A stretch of DNA of 9,763 bases from Candidatus Symbiothrix sp. (lineage in GTDB: Bacteria; Bacteroidota; Bacteroidia; Bacteroidales; Azobacteroidaceae): positions 1-9,763 of the forward strand of contig JAISWY010000092.1 in the NCBI GenBank assembly GCA_031270925.1, in the 5' to 3' direction. Made by a program: the position numbers and the translations under genes. Shown here one piece after another: positions 1 through 6,868 of this stretch. The notes under the pieces were generated by a model. The model saw nothing but the letters and a program-made list of their open reading frames with translations, was not told the DNA's origin and did no database searches. Numbering within the stretch: the first letter of the stretch is position 1; the number at the start of each line of letters is the position of its first letter.

Positions 1-598
1 CATCAGGAAATTGATTTTTCGCCTTTTGAATGTCGTTATAAATTTGAATCGTATCAATGTAATTCACTGTTACTGGCGGTTTTGCTTCGATGCCGTTGGT
101 GGCGTAAGTGTAATTCAAAAGCGCGATTCGAAAACCCTTTTGATAAATCATCAACGGATAATGATTTTCCCGTTCGAGCGAATCGCGGAAAACGCCGGTG
201 TGCTGCACTTCCAACGAATCCAAAACGTTCAATGTACGATTGACGCCTTTGGAAAAACGGTCTAAAATGTGATTGTTGGCATTGAGGAAAACATCGAAGC
301 CGGCCGTTTTCAAAGTTTCGGCAAAAGCATCGGGCGAACTGAACATCGGGTAGCCTTTATACGGTTTCCCGCCTAAAGTCGTTTCCAAATTGACAATAGC
401 CAAATCTGCCGCTTCTATTTCCGGTTGAATGTATCGAAAATAAGATGAATAATCGTATTTGCCGTTGCGATAAGCCGCATCCAATTGTTTTTGATGTTGC
501 ATGGCGTCGCCGGCGAAAAGCAAAGTAATTTCTTGCGATTGTATGATATTCACATACGAAAACAAAAAAAGAATTGTCATTACAGGCTTGAAAATCAT
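1..598 (-). CDS. CapA/PGA_cap-family exported metallophosphatase-like protein (C-terminus beyond window)
   Basis: The N-terminal 199 residues are present; the gene runs off the left edge. Seen in the sequence: a hydrophobic N-terminus (about residues 5-21) ending in IIQSQ, which reads as a cleavable signal peptide; then LLFAGDAM (26-33), the AIVNLETTL strand (67-75), and NANNHILDRFSKGV (106-119). These match the GD, NLE and NNH metal-site motifs of the CapA (poly-gamma-glutamate/capsule synthesis, PF09587) branch of the calcineurin-like phosphoesterase fold. In that family CapA is linked to poly-gamma-glutamate or capsule formation, but many bacterial members have no known substrate, so only the family is assigned. 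The ATG at 598 follows the folD stop codon by a single base (TGA-A-ATG), which supports this start and transcription with folD; Met7 (position 580) is an alternative start with a shorter signal peptide. It would act in the periplasm or at the envelope. The metal ligands in the missing C-terminal half cannot be checked. Confidence 0.87.
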   Translation of the reverse strand, partial: MIFKPVMTILFLFSYVNIIQSQEITLLFAGDAMQHQKQLDAAYRNGKYDYSSYFRYIQPEIEAADLAIVNLETTLGGKPYKGYPMFSSPDAFAETLKTAGFDVFLNANNHILDRFSKGVNRTLNVLDSLEVQHTGVFRDSLERENHYPLMIYQKGFRIALLNYTYATNGIEAKPPVTVNYIDTIQIYNDIQKAKNQFPD

Positions 599-599
599 T

Positions 600-1478
600 T
601 CAATAAATCGTTTTTTTTCCCGCCAACAAAGTATTCCGCATCAAAGAAATAATGGTCATCGGCCCCACTCCACCCGGAACAGGCGTAATATAGGAACATT
701 TCGACGCCACTTCATCAAATTTCACATCGCCTTTCAACTTAAATCCCGATCGGGTTTCGGAAGATGGCACGCGCGTAGTACCGACATCAACCACCACCAC
801 TCCTTCACGAACCATATCGGCTGTTAAAAATTCGGGCGAACCCAAAGCGGCTATGATAATATCGGCTTGCAAACAGATTTCTTTAATGTTTTTCGTGCGA
901 CTGTGGCAAACGGTTACAGTGCAATCGCCCGGATAATTTTTTTGCATCATCAGCGAAGCCATCGGTTTCCCGACGATATTGCTTCTTCCCAAAACGACGC
1001 AGTGTTTACCCGACGTTTCAATGTTATAGCGTTTCAATAATTCCAAAATGCCGGCGGGCGTGGCCGAAACAAAACACGGCAATCCAATCGACATCCGGCC
1101 TGCGTTGATGGGATGAAATCCGTCCACATCTTTCCGGTAATCAATCGTTTCGATTATTTTTTGTTCGGAAATATGTTTAGGGAGCGGCAGTTGTACGATA
1201 AAACCGTCCACATCCGCATCATTATTCAATTCAAGTACTTTTTTCAATAATTCTTCTTCGGTAACATCGCTCTCATAGCGAATGAGCGACGATTTGAAGC
1301 CGACTTCCTCGCAAGTTTTCACTTTGGAAGCCACATAAGTTTCGCTTCCGCCGTCGTGTCCGACTAAGATTGCGGCCAAATGCGGTCGTTTACCGCCCCT
1401 AGCGATGATTTGTTGCACTTCTTCCGCAATTTCCCGTTTGATTTGCGCTGCAATGGTTTTTCCGTCGATTAACTGCAT
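600..1478 (-). CDS. folD: Bifunctional methylenetetrahydrofolate dehydrogenase / methenyltetrahydrofolate cyclohydrolase FolD
   Basis: FolD converts 5,10-methylene-THF to 10-formyl-THF in two steps (NADP-dependent dehydrogenase, then cyclohydrolase), supplying one-carbon units for purines and fMet-tRNA in the cytoplasm. At 292 residues it is full length for the family. Visible motifs in order are YVASK (48-52, the catalytic Tyr and Lys), IVQLPLPKH (94-102, with active-site Gln96), [10 protein letters not shown] (116-125, with Asp119), the Rossmann segment [13 protein letters not shown] (161-173), [25 protein letters not shown] and the C-terminal [10 protein letters not shown] signature (266-275). 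All expected catalytic positions are intact. The gene lies 30 nt downstream of ffh and is followed after 1 nt by a CapA-like gene, so it is probably the middle gene of a three-gene transcript. No promoter of its own is apparent. The substrate assignment rests on strong family conservation. Confidence 0.97.
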   Translation of the reverse strand: MQLIDGKTIAAQIKREIAEEVQQIIARGGKRPHLAAILVGHDGGSETYVASKVKTCEEVGFKSSLIRYESDVTEEELLKKVLELNNDADVDGFIVQLPLPKHISEQKIIETIDYRKDVDGFHPINAGRMSIGLPCFVSATPAGILELLKRYNIETSGKHCVVLGRSNIVGKPMASLMMQKNYPGDCTVTVCHSRTKNIKEICLQADIIIAALGSPEFLTADMVREGVVVVDVGTTRVPSSETRSGFKLKGDVKFDEVASKCSYITPVPGGVGPMTIISLMRNTLLAGKKTIY

Positions 1479-1508
1479 CGTGTATAATTAAAATGGGGTA
1501 TTTTTATC

Positions 1509-2825
1509 TTATCTTTTTCCGAATTTTCCGGGTAATTTTTGGGTAGTCATCATCTTCATCATCTTGCGCGTTTCGTCGAATTGCTTTAATAAACGATTGA
1601 TTTCAACCACATTAGTTCCGCTTCCTTTGGCGATACGGACTTTGCGACTGCCGTTGAGGATTTCAGGGCGCGTGCGTTCATCGGGAGTCATCGAATGGAT
1701 GATGGCTTCGATGCTTTTGAAGGCGTCGTCGTCGATATCCACATCTTTAATCATTTTTCCCATGCCCGGAATCATCGACGCCAAATCTTTCAAATTACCC
1801 ATTTTCTTGATTTGGTAGATTTGCGAAAGAAAATCGTTGAAATCGAACTGATTCTTGGCTATTTTCTTTTGCAAGCGGCGGGCTTCTTCTTCATCGTATT
1901 GTTCCTGCGCTTTTTCGACTAACGAAACGATGTCGCCCATGCCTAAAATCCTGTCGGCCATTCGTTTGGGATGGAAAGAGTCGAAAGCGTCCATCTTTTC
2001 GCCGGTTCCTGCAAATTTGATGGGTTTGTTTACGACCGCGCGAATTGAGAGCGCTGCCCCACCCCGCGTATCGCCATCTAATTTAGTCAGAACGACGCCC
2101 GTAAAATCCAAGCGGTCGTTAAATTCTTGGGCGGTATTTACGGCATCCTGACCGGTCATCGAATCGACCACGAACAAGATTTCATCGGGTGTAACGGCTT
2201 TTTTGATGGCGGCGATTTCGGTCATCATCTGTTCATCAATGGCCAAACGGCCGGCGGTATCGATAATTACCACATCGTTGCCGTTTTTCTTGGCTTGTTG
2301 AATGGCTTTTTGCGCAATATCAACCGGATTTTTATTTTCGGGTTCGGAATACACGGGAACACCGATCTGTTCGCCCAAGACTTTCAACTGGTCGATAGCT
2401 GCAGGACGGTAAATATCATCAGCCACCAACAATGGATGACGGCCTTTTTTCTCCTTCAACATTTTGGCCAATTTGCCCGAAAACGTGGTTTTACCCGAAC
2501 CTTGCAGACCCGACATCAAAATAATAGCCGGTTTTCCCGACAAATTAATATCTGCCGTATCGCCGCCCATCAAAGCAGTCAACTCATCGTGAACGATTTT
2601 GACCATCAACTGGCTCGGTTTCACAGCCGTAAGCACGTTTTGTCCCAGCGCTTTTTCCTTGACCGTATCGGTAAACGTTTTGGCGACTTTGTAGTTCACG
2701 TCGGCATCAAGAAGGGCTTTTCGCACATCTTTCAAGGTTTCCGCCACGTTGATTTCGGTAATTCTACCTTCGCCTTTTAACAACTTAAATGACCGTTCGA
2801 GGCGGTCGCTTAGATTTTCGAACAT
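1509..2825 (-). CDS. ffh: Signal recognition particle protein Ffh (SRP54 homologue)
   Basis: Ffh is the protein subunit of the bacterial signal recognition particle. It binds signal sequences as they leave the ribosome and, with 4.5S RNA and the receptor FtsY, delivers inner-membrane proteins to the translocon using GTP. The 438-residue protein has the usual three domains. The helical N domain covers about 1-95. The G domain runs from about 96 to 295 and carries the P-loop GLQGSGKTT (106-114), IYRPAAIDQLK, DTAGRL (near 188-193) and TKLDGDTRGG (near 246-255). The M domain runs from about 325 to the end, with the LASMIPGMGK finger-loop region and the RNA-binding GSGTNVVEINRLLKQF segment, followed by a Met- and Lys-rich tail (KMMKMM). 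The start at 2825 lies about 26 nt below the expected start site of a TATCTTTG -7 box (2865-2858). It heads the ffh-folD-capA-like run and diverges from the mannosidase gene. Confidence 0.98.
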   Translation of the reverse strand: MFENLSDRLERSFKLLKGEGRITEINVAETLKDVRKALLDADVNYKVAKTFTDTVKEKALGQNVLTAVKPSQLMVKIVHDELTALMGGDTADINLSGKPAIILMSGLQGSGKTTFSGKLAKMLKEKKGRHPLLVADDIYRPAAIDQLKVLGEQIGVPVYSEPENKNPVDIAQKAIQQAKKNGNDVVIIDTAGRLAIDEQMMTEIAAIKKAVTPDEILFVVDSMTGQDAVNTAQEFNDRLDFTGVVLTKLDGDTRGGAALSIRAVVNKPIKFAGTGEKMDAFDSFHPKRMADRILGMGDIVSLVEKAQEQYDEEEARRLQKKIAKNQFDFNDFLSQIYQIKKMGNLKDLASMIPGMGKMIKDVDIDDDAFKSIEAIIHSMTPDERTRPEILNGSRKVRIAKGSGTNVVEINRLLKQFDETRKMMKMMTTQKLPGKFGKR

Positions 2826-2857
2826 GATATATCTGTAATTTTTTTAAAATGAACGTG

Positions 2858-2865
2858 CAAAGATA
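2858..2865 (-). promoter_or_regulatory. -7 promoter element for ffh-folD-capA-like operon
   Basis: On the minus strand this reads TATCTTTG, an exact match to the TAnnTTTG -7 consensus of Bacteroidetes primary sigma factor promoters. Transcription would start about 6-8 nt downstream, near 2851, leaving a leader of roughly 26 nt before the ffh ATG at 2825. No clear TTG -33 element is seen at the usual distance, which is common for weakly conserved -33 sites in this phylum. Confidence 0.65.
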
Positions 2866-2878
2866 CGATAAAAACTCG

Positions 2879-2886
2879 TATTTTTG
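2879..2886 (+). promoter_or_regulatory. -7 promoter element for the beta-mannosidase gene
   Basis: TATTTTTG matches the Bacteroidetes TAnnTTTG -7 consensus exactly. The expected start site near 2892-2894 would give a leader of only about 15 nt before the ATG at 2909. An upstream in-frame ATG at 2849 lies before this box and could not be translated from this promoter, so the box helps decide the gene start. No convincing TTG -33 element is visible. Confidence 0.6.
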
Positions 2887-2908
2887 CACTCTTTTTAATA
2901 TTGATAAA

Positions 2909-5467
2909 ATGAAAAACTCATTTATTTTCCTGTTGATGACTGCCGTTTTGTTTCCCGTTAATGCGATTTTCTCGCTTCCGATGCGTCAAAACATTGATTC
3001 CGGTTGGCGTTTCAAACAAGCGCGTTCGGAGAATTGGTTTCCCGCCACTGTTCCGGGCGTGGTGCATACCGATCTGTTGGACAATCGATTGATTGAAGAT
3101 CCGTTTTTCCGCTTGAACGAACGCAGTGTGCAATGGATCGACAAGGAAGATTGGATTTACGAAACCGAATTGAAAGTATCTGAAGAAACGGCTCAAAAAG
3201 AAAATATCTGCTTGTATTTCAAAGGATTAGATACTTATGCCGACGTTTATTTGAATGATAAAAAATTGCTGGAAGCGAATAATATGTTTCGCGAATGGAA
3301 AATAGATGTGAAACCGCATATCAAAGTCGGAAAAAACCACCTGAAAATCTATTTCTATTCGTCGGTTAAAACAGATATACCGAAATGGGAAACGCTGCCG
3401 TTTCATTACAACGCATCGAACGATCAATCGGAAAACGGCGGTTTGCTCGACCGGAAGCTAAGCGTTTTCGCCCGAAAAGCAGGTTATCATTACGGTTGGG
3501 ATTGGGGGCCGCGATTGGTTACTTCGGGTATCTGGCGACCGGTCTTTCTTGAAGCGTGGGATAATGCAAAAATCGAAGATGTTTTTCACAGGCAGACAGA
3601 AGTATCTGAAAAACAGGCAATTATAAAAACGCAAGTAGAAATCTTATCCGATAAGGAAATTAAAAACACCCTTGTAACCATTCGAGAAGAAAACCGGATT
3701 TTCGCTCAACAAAAAATCAATTTGAAGAAAGGAAACAATAATATTATGGTCGATTTTTCCATTAAAAATCCCGAACTTTGGTGGACAAATGGATTGGGCG
3801 ATGCGCATTTATATCATTTTCAAACGACTGTTTCCGATGGAAAATCGGTTTTTGATTCCGATGAGCGGAAAATTGGAATTCGCTCGTTAAAGCTTATCAA
3901 TCAAAACGATAAAGATGGGAAATCGTTTTATTTCGAATTGAACGGCCTTCCCGTTTTTGCCAAAGGCGCCAATTACATTCCAAGCGATGTTTTTCTTCCG
4001 CGGCTGACTTTCAACGATTACGAAAAAGAAGTTTTAGATGCCGCCAATGTGAATATGAACATGTTGCGCGTGTGGGGCGGCGGCATTTACGAAGACGATG
4101 TTTTTTACAATCTTTGCGATGCGAGCGGCATTCTCGTCTGGCAGGATTTTATGTTCGCCTGTTCGGTGTATCCGGCTGATAATGAATTTCTTGAAAATGT
4201 CCGGCAGGAAGCGGTTGATAATATTAAACGATTGCGCAACCATCCCTCGATCGCTTTGTGGTGTGGCAATAATGAGATTAACGAAGCATGGTTCGGTTGG
4301 GGTTGGCGCGCACAATATACCGAAGAAAATCCATCGGCGGCCGATTTGATTTTCCGGCAATACGATGCTTTGTTCAATCAACTTTTGCCTGAAGTTGTAT
4401 CGGAATATGCGCCCGAAACGTTTTATCATCCATCATCGCCGTTCAGTCGGTACGATGGTGTGAGTGAAGCCAATCGCGGCGATTCGCATTATTGGGGCGT
4501 GTGGCATGGTTTGCATCCAATCAGCCGCTACAATACCGAGCGAAGTCGTTTTTTCAGCGAATACGGTTTTCAGTCGTTTCCCGAATGGGAGTCTATCAAA
4601 ATATACGCGCCTCAACCCGAAGACTGGTCGATTTCGTCGGAAGTGATGATGGCGCACCAGCGCGGCGGTTCGTTTGCCAACAAGCGCATCAACGAATATC
4701 TCGAAGAAAATTACAAACCGGCGCCCGATTTTCAAACCTTCCTTTATGTCGGTCAGGTCTTGCAGGCCGACGCCATTAAAACGGCCATTGAAGCGCATCG
4801 AAGAGATATGCCCTATTGCATGGGATCGCTTTTCTGGCAACACAACGATTGTTGGCCGGTGGCTTCGTGGTCGAGCCGCGACTATTACCGCCGTTGGAAA
4901 GCACAGCATTATTTCGCACGTGAAGCTTTTCGCGACATTTTGATTTCGCCGGTTTCCGACGGAGAAAATCTGAATATTTACGCCGTTTCCGACAGATTAA
5001 AAAATACCAGAGGGACGTTGAACGTAAGAATAATAACAATGAACGGTAATCCGGTCGAAAAAATCGAAAAAAAGCTAAGGCTGAATGCCAACTCTAGCAA
5101 TCGATTGTTATCCATTTCCATGAAAAATTACGAAAAAGAAAAAGTCGTCGTTGCCCTCCAATTCACAGATGACAAAAACAATATTTATACAAACAATTAT
5201 TTTGGGGCGCAAGCTAAAGAAATGAAGTGGGAAAAGCCAAACATTCAATTTGATATTCAACCGATTAACGATGGTTTTGACGTTTCGCTGACTTCCGATA
5301 AATTTGCCCGCGCCGTTTTTTTATCAATTGAAGGAATCGATAATTTCTTTGAAAATAATTACTTCGATTTGTTGCCGGATGAAACGGTAAAAGTGAAAGT
5401 GAAAACCAAGCTTTCGTTGGACGAGTTTCGCAGGCAGTTGAAAATTAGGACTTTGAATGAGTTGTAA
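2909..5467 (+). CDS. Secreted GH2 beta-mannosidase
   Basis: This enzyme is predicted to hydrolyse terminal non-reducing beta-D-mannose residues (EC 3.2.1.25) with retention. The 852-residue protein starts with a signal peptide (about 1-22, Lys-Asn then a hydrophobic core, no lipobox Cys), placing it in the periplasm or outside the cell. A jelly-roll sugar-binding domain (about 25-215) includes GWDWGPR (196-202), a hallmark of beta-mannosidases within GH2. An Ig-like domain follows, then the TIM barrel with VWQDFMFACSVYP (410-422), WCGNNE (acid/base Glu456) and FFSEYGFQ (nucleophile Glu551), and GSLFWQHNDCWP (639-650). The C-terminal 140 residues look like the Ig-like mannosidase domains. The catalytic pair is intact. 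I chose the ATG at 2909 rather than the in-frame ATG at 2849 because 2909 begins a good signal peptide and lies downstream of the -7 box. The outer domains are visibly more AT-rich than the barrel. Its 3' end overlaps the convergent ATPase gene. Mannan, mannoglycan or N-glycan mannose could be the target. Confidence 0.93.
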   Translation: MKNSFIFLLMTAVLFPVNAIFSLPMRQNIDSGWRFKQARSENWFPATVPGVVHTDLLDNRLIEDPFFRLNERSVQWIDKEDWIYETELKVSEETAQKENICLYFKGLDTYADVYLNDKKLLEANNMFREWKIDVKPHIKVGKNHLKIYFYSSVKTDIPKWETLPFHYNASNDQSENGGLLDRKLSVFARKAGYHYGWDWGPRLVTSGIWRPVFLEAWDNAKIEDVFHRQTEVSEKQAIIKTQVEILSDKEIKNTLVTIREENRIFAQQKINLKKGNNNIMVDFSIKNPELWWTNGLGDAHLYHFQTTVSDGKSVFDSDERKIGIRSLKLINQNDKDGKSFYFELNGLPVFAKGANYIPSDVFLPRLTFNDYEKEVLDAANVNMNMLRVWGGGIYEDDVFYNLCDASGILVWQDFMFACSVYPADNEFLENVRQEAVDNIKRLRNHPSIALWCGNNEINEAWFGWGWRAQYTEENPSAADLIFRQYDALFNQLLPEVVSEYAPETFYHPSSPFSRYDGVSEANRGDSHYWGVWHGLHPISRYNTERSRFFSEYGFQSFPEWESIKIYAPQPEDWSISSEVMMAHQRGGSFANKRINEYLEENYKPAPDFQTFLYVGQVLQADAIKTAIEAHRRDMPYCMGSLFWQHNDCWPVASWSSRDYYRRWKAQHYFAREAFRDILISPVSDGENLNIYAVSDRLKNTRGTLNVRIITMNGNPVEKIEKKLRLNANSSNRLLSISMKNYEKEKVVVALQFTDDKNNIYTNNYFGAQAKEMKWEKPNIQFDIQPINDGFDVSLTSDKFARAVFLSIEGIDNFFENNYFDLLPDETVKVKVKTKLSLDEFRRQLKIRTLNEL

Positions 5468-6725
5468 AAAAATATTTCCATACAGGCGCTACTTCAACGT
5501 CTTCTTTTTGCAGTTCCTGATTGTAGGTAATAATCGTTTTTCTGCTTAATTTTACCTCTTTTTCAATATTGGCAAAACCGCCAAATTCGCGCTTGCTGTT
5601 TTCGGGCGTAAGTTCAAAGCAAACCTGAATTGCCTGGTAATCAAAATCTTTTTTGACAACAAAATCACATTCGCCACTGTTGTTGGCGAATGTAATTTCT
5701 TCCGGTTGTTGCTTTTGCAGTTCGTTGAAAACAAAGTTTTCAAATAATTTTGCTTTGTTATCCCAAAAACGGTACGAAACAGCATTCATTATTCCGTTAT
5801 CGGCAACATAAAGTTTATGGCTGTTGCGCACATTGTCTTTTAACGAAAAAGCAAAATTGGATATATCTTGAATTATATAGCTGTCATTCAGTATATTAAT
5901 ATATTTCTTTGCCGTATTTTCATTTGTTCCGACAGCCCTTGCCAAACTTTTATACGAAAAAACAGAGCCTGCATTTGAAATGGCATACAGCAACAGTTTT
6001 TTAAAAACGGCAATATCGGCAATTTGATAGCGCGATACGCAATCTTTCATGATGATTGAATCGAAATAACTGCTTAACAGATTGGTTTTTATCTCTTTAT
6101 TTTTTGTTGATATTATTTCAGGGAAGCAGCCCCATTCCAAGCATTTATCAAGCAGTTGAAGCGCTTTGGTGGTATTGCTTACCAAATCAAAATAAGAGCG
6201 GATTTCGTTTTGTTGCAATATTTCGCTGAATGAATACGGATAAACCACATTGTCTAAATATCTGCCTGACAAGAAGGTGGAATATTCGTTTTGTAAAAAA
6301 AAAGAATTGGAGCCGGTAACGAAAATTTTGTTAAAATTGCCGGTATCATACACGCTTTTTACAAACGTTTCCCAAGCTTTCACTACTTGTACTTCGTCCA
6401 AAAAAAGATATTTGACTTTTTTGTCGGTAATTTTTTCTGTGGTTGCAATAATATTGTAAAAAAGAGCAGGATTGTCCCATATCTCAAAAAAAAGCGGATT
6501 GTCCATATTCAATTTCAAAATAGATTTCGGCTCATTATCCTGCATCAGCTCATTTATAAGCATCGCAAACAGAGAAGACTTACCACTACGCCTGATGCCT
6601 GTAAGTATTTGAATATGTTTAGTTTGAAGATTGGTTTTCAGAGATTCAAATACGGTTCTCGCTTGCAAGTTCGTGTATTTTTTTCCCGCCCAATGCGGAT
6701 TCTGATTGATTATCATTTGTTCCAT
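5445..6725 (-). CDS. AAA_14/DUF4143-family ATPase with PD-(D/E)XK-like C-terminal domain
   Basis: The 426-residue protein has the layout of the widespread but poorly understood AAA_14/DUF4143 ATPases. Seen: Walker A GIRRSGKSS (43-51), Walker B YLFLDEVQ (106-113), sensor-like VTGSNSFFL (136-144), the LSGRYLDNVVYPYSFSEIL segment (152-170) typical of the family, a winged-helix-like stretch (about 240-290, with SYKSLARAVGTNENTAKKYI), and a C-terminal domain with LFENFVFNEL (327-336), GECDFVV (351-357) and IQVCFEL (366-372). The last three resemble the PD-(D/E)XK nuclease core, but the lysine expected after the third strand is replaced (QVC), so cleavage activity is doubtful. There is no signal peptide, so it is cytoplasmic. 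It carries its own promoter (6741-6748) and shares no operon. Sampled lines of the gene are about 23-30 percent GC against about 50 percent in the catalytic cores of the neighbouring enzymes, which suggests a separate origin. Its last residues (TTHSKS) are read through the 3' end of the convergent mannosidase gene. Biological role is unknown. Confidence 0.9.
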   Translation of the reverse strand: MEQMIINQNPHWAGKKYTNLQARTVFESLKTNLQTKHIQILTGIRRSGKSSLFAMLINELMQDNEPKSILKLNMDNPLFFEIWDNPALFYNIIATTEKITDKKVKYLFLDEVQVVKAWETFVKSVYDTGNFNKIFVTGSNSFFLQNEYSTFLSGRYLDNVVYPYSFSEILQQNEIRSYFDLVSNTTKALQLLDKCLEWGCFPEIISTKNKEIKTNLLSSYFDSIIMKDCVSRYQIADIAVFKKLLLYAISNAGSVFSYKSLARAVGTNENTAKKYINILNDSYIIQDISNFAFSLKDNVRNSHKLYVADNGIMNAVSYRFWDNKAKLFENFVFNELQKQQPEEITFANNSGECDFVVKKDFDYQAIQVCFELTPENSKREFGGFANIEKEVKLSRKTIITYNQELQKEDVEVAPVWKYFFTTHSKS

Positions 6726-6740
6726 ATCTCAATTTTTTTG

Positions 6741-6769
6741 CAAAGATATAACAATTTATCGAAATACAA
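6741..6769 (-). promoter_or_regulatory. Promoter of the DUF4143 ATPase gene
   Basis: On the minus strand TATCTTTG (6748-6741) exactly matches the Bacteroidetes -7 consensus, and a TTG (6769-6767) lies 18 nt upstream as a candidate -33 element. The expected start near 6734 gives a leader of under 10-12 nt before the ATG at 6725. It supports transcription of the ATPase gene independently of the GH2 gene upstream. Confidence 0.65.
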
Positions 6770-6785
6770 TTCGGGAAAGTGATAT

Positions 6786-6843
6786 TTTTAACGAATTGCT
6801 TTTCGACAAATAAATGTATTTGTCGAAAAGCATTTCGTTAAAA
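6786..6843. repeat. 27-bp near-perfect inverted repeat, possible terminator of the GH2 operon
   Basis: The arms 6786-6812 and 6817-6843 are inverted copies over 27 bp with a single T-T mismatch (6796 opposite 6833) around a 4-nt loop. The core is GCTTTTCGACAAATA. It begins 25 nt after the stop codon of the minus-strand GH2 gene and ends 17 bp upstream of the ATPase -33 candidate. The position suits a transcription terminator or mRNA 3' end stabiliser for the GH2 unit. There is no run of U residues after the stem on the minus strand, so it is not a textbook intrinsic terminator; an operator or a mobile palindromic repeat remains possible. Confidence 0.85.
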
Positions 6844-6868
6844 GTATGTTCAAAATTTAAATTATAAA

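Larger units (their letters stand above)
2856..2888. repeat. Palindrome formed by two back-to-back -7 boxes
   Basis: The left arm TGCAAAGATACGA (2856-2868) and right arm TCGTATTTTTGCA (2876-2888) are inverted copies with one mismatch in 13, separated by 7 nt. Each arm contains one Bacteroidetes -7 element, pointing outward toward ffh and toward the mannosidase gene. The symmetry is seen directly; whether a regulator also binds it is unknown. Because predicted transcription starts lie outside the arms, it should not form an RNA hairpin. Confidence 0.8.

Noticed and set aside
11..265. An 84-codon open frame on the plus strand at the left edge
   Set aside because: It is antisense to the CapA-like gene, which has a signal peptide and the GD, NLE and NNH motifs in the opposite strand.
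2127..2780. A 217-codon open frame on the plus strand
   Set aside because: It is antisense to the N and G domains of ffh and shows no family motifs; the ffh frame is unambiguous.
2856..2888. Palindrome as a transcription terminator
   Set aside because: Both flanking genes are transcribed away from it and their -7 boxes lie within the arms, so it is not expected to be in either RNA.
4433..4909. A 158-codon open frame on the minus strand
   Set aside because: It is antisense to the mannosidase barrel around the nucleophile motif and has no motif or initiation signal of its own.
5445..6725. ATPase as part of a defence island or toxin-antitoxin system
   Set aside because: DUF4143 ATPases are often found alone; no restriction, toxin, reverse transcriptase or other defence gene is adjacent, so the sequence gives no support for a system.
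6726..6868. A small RNA or tRNA gene in the largest gap
   Set aside because: Apart from the ATPase promoter and the long inverted repeat the sequence is AT-rich with no cloverleaf or other recognisable RNA fold.
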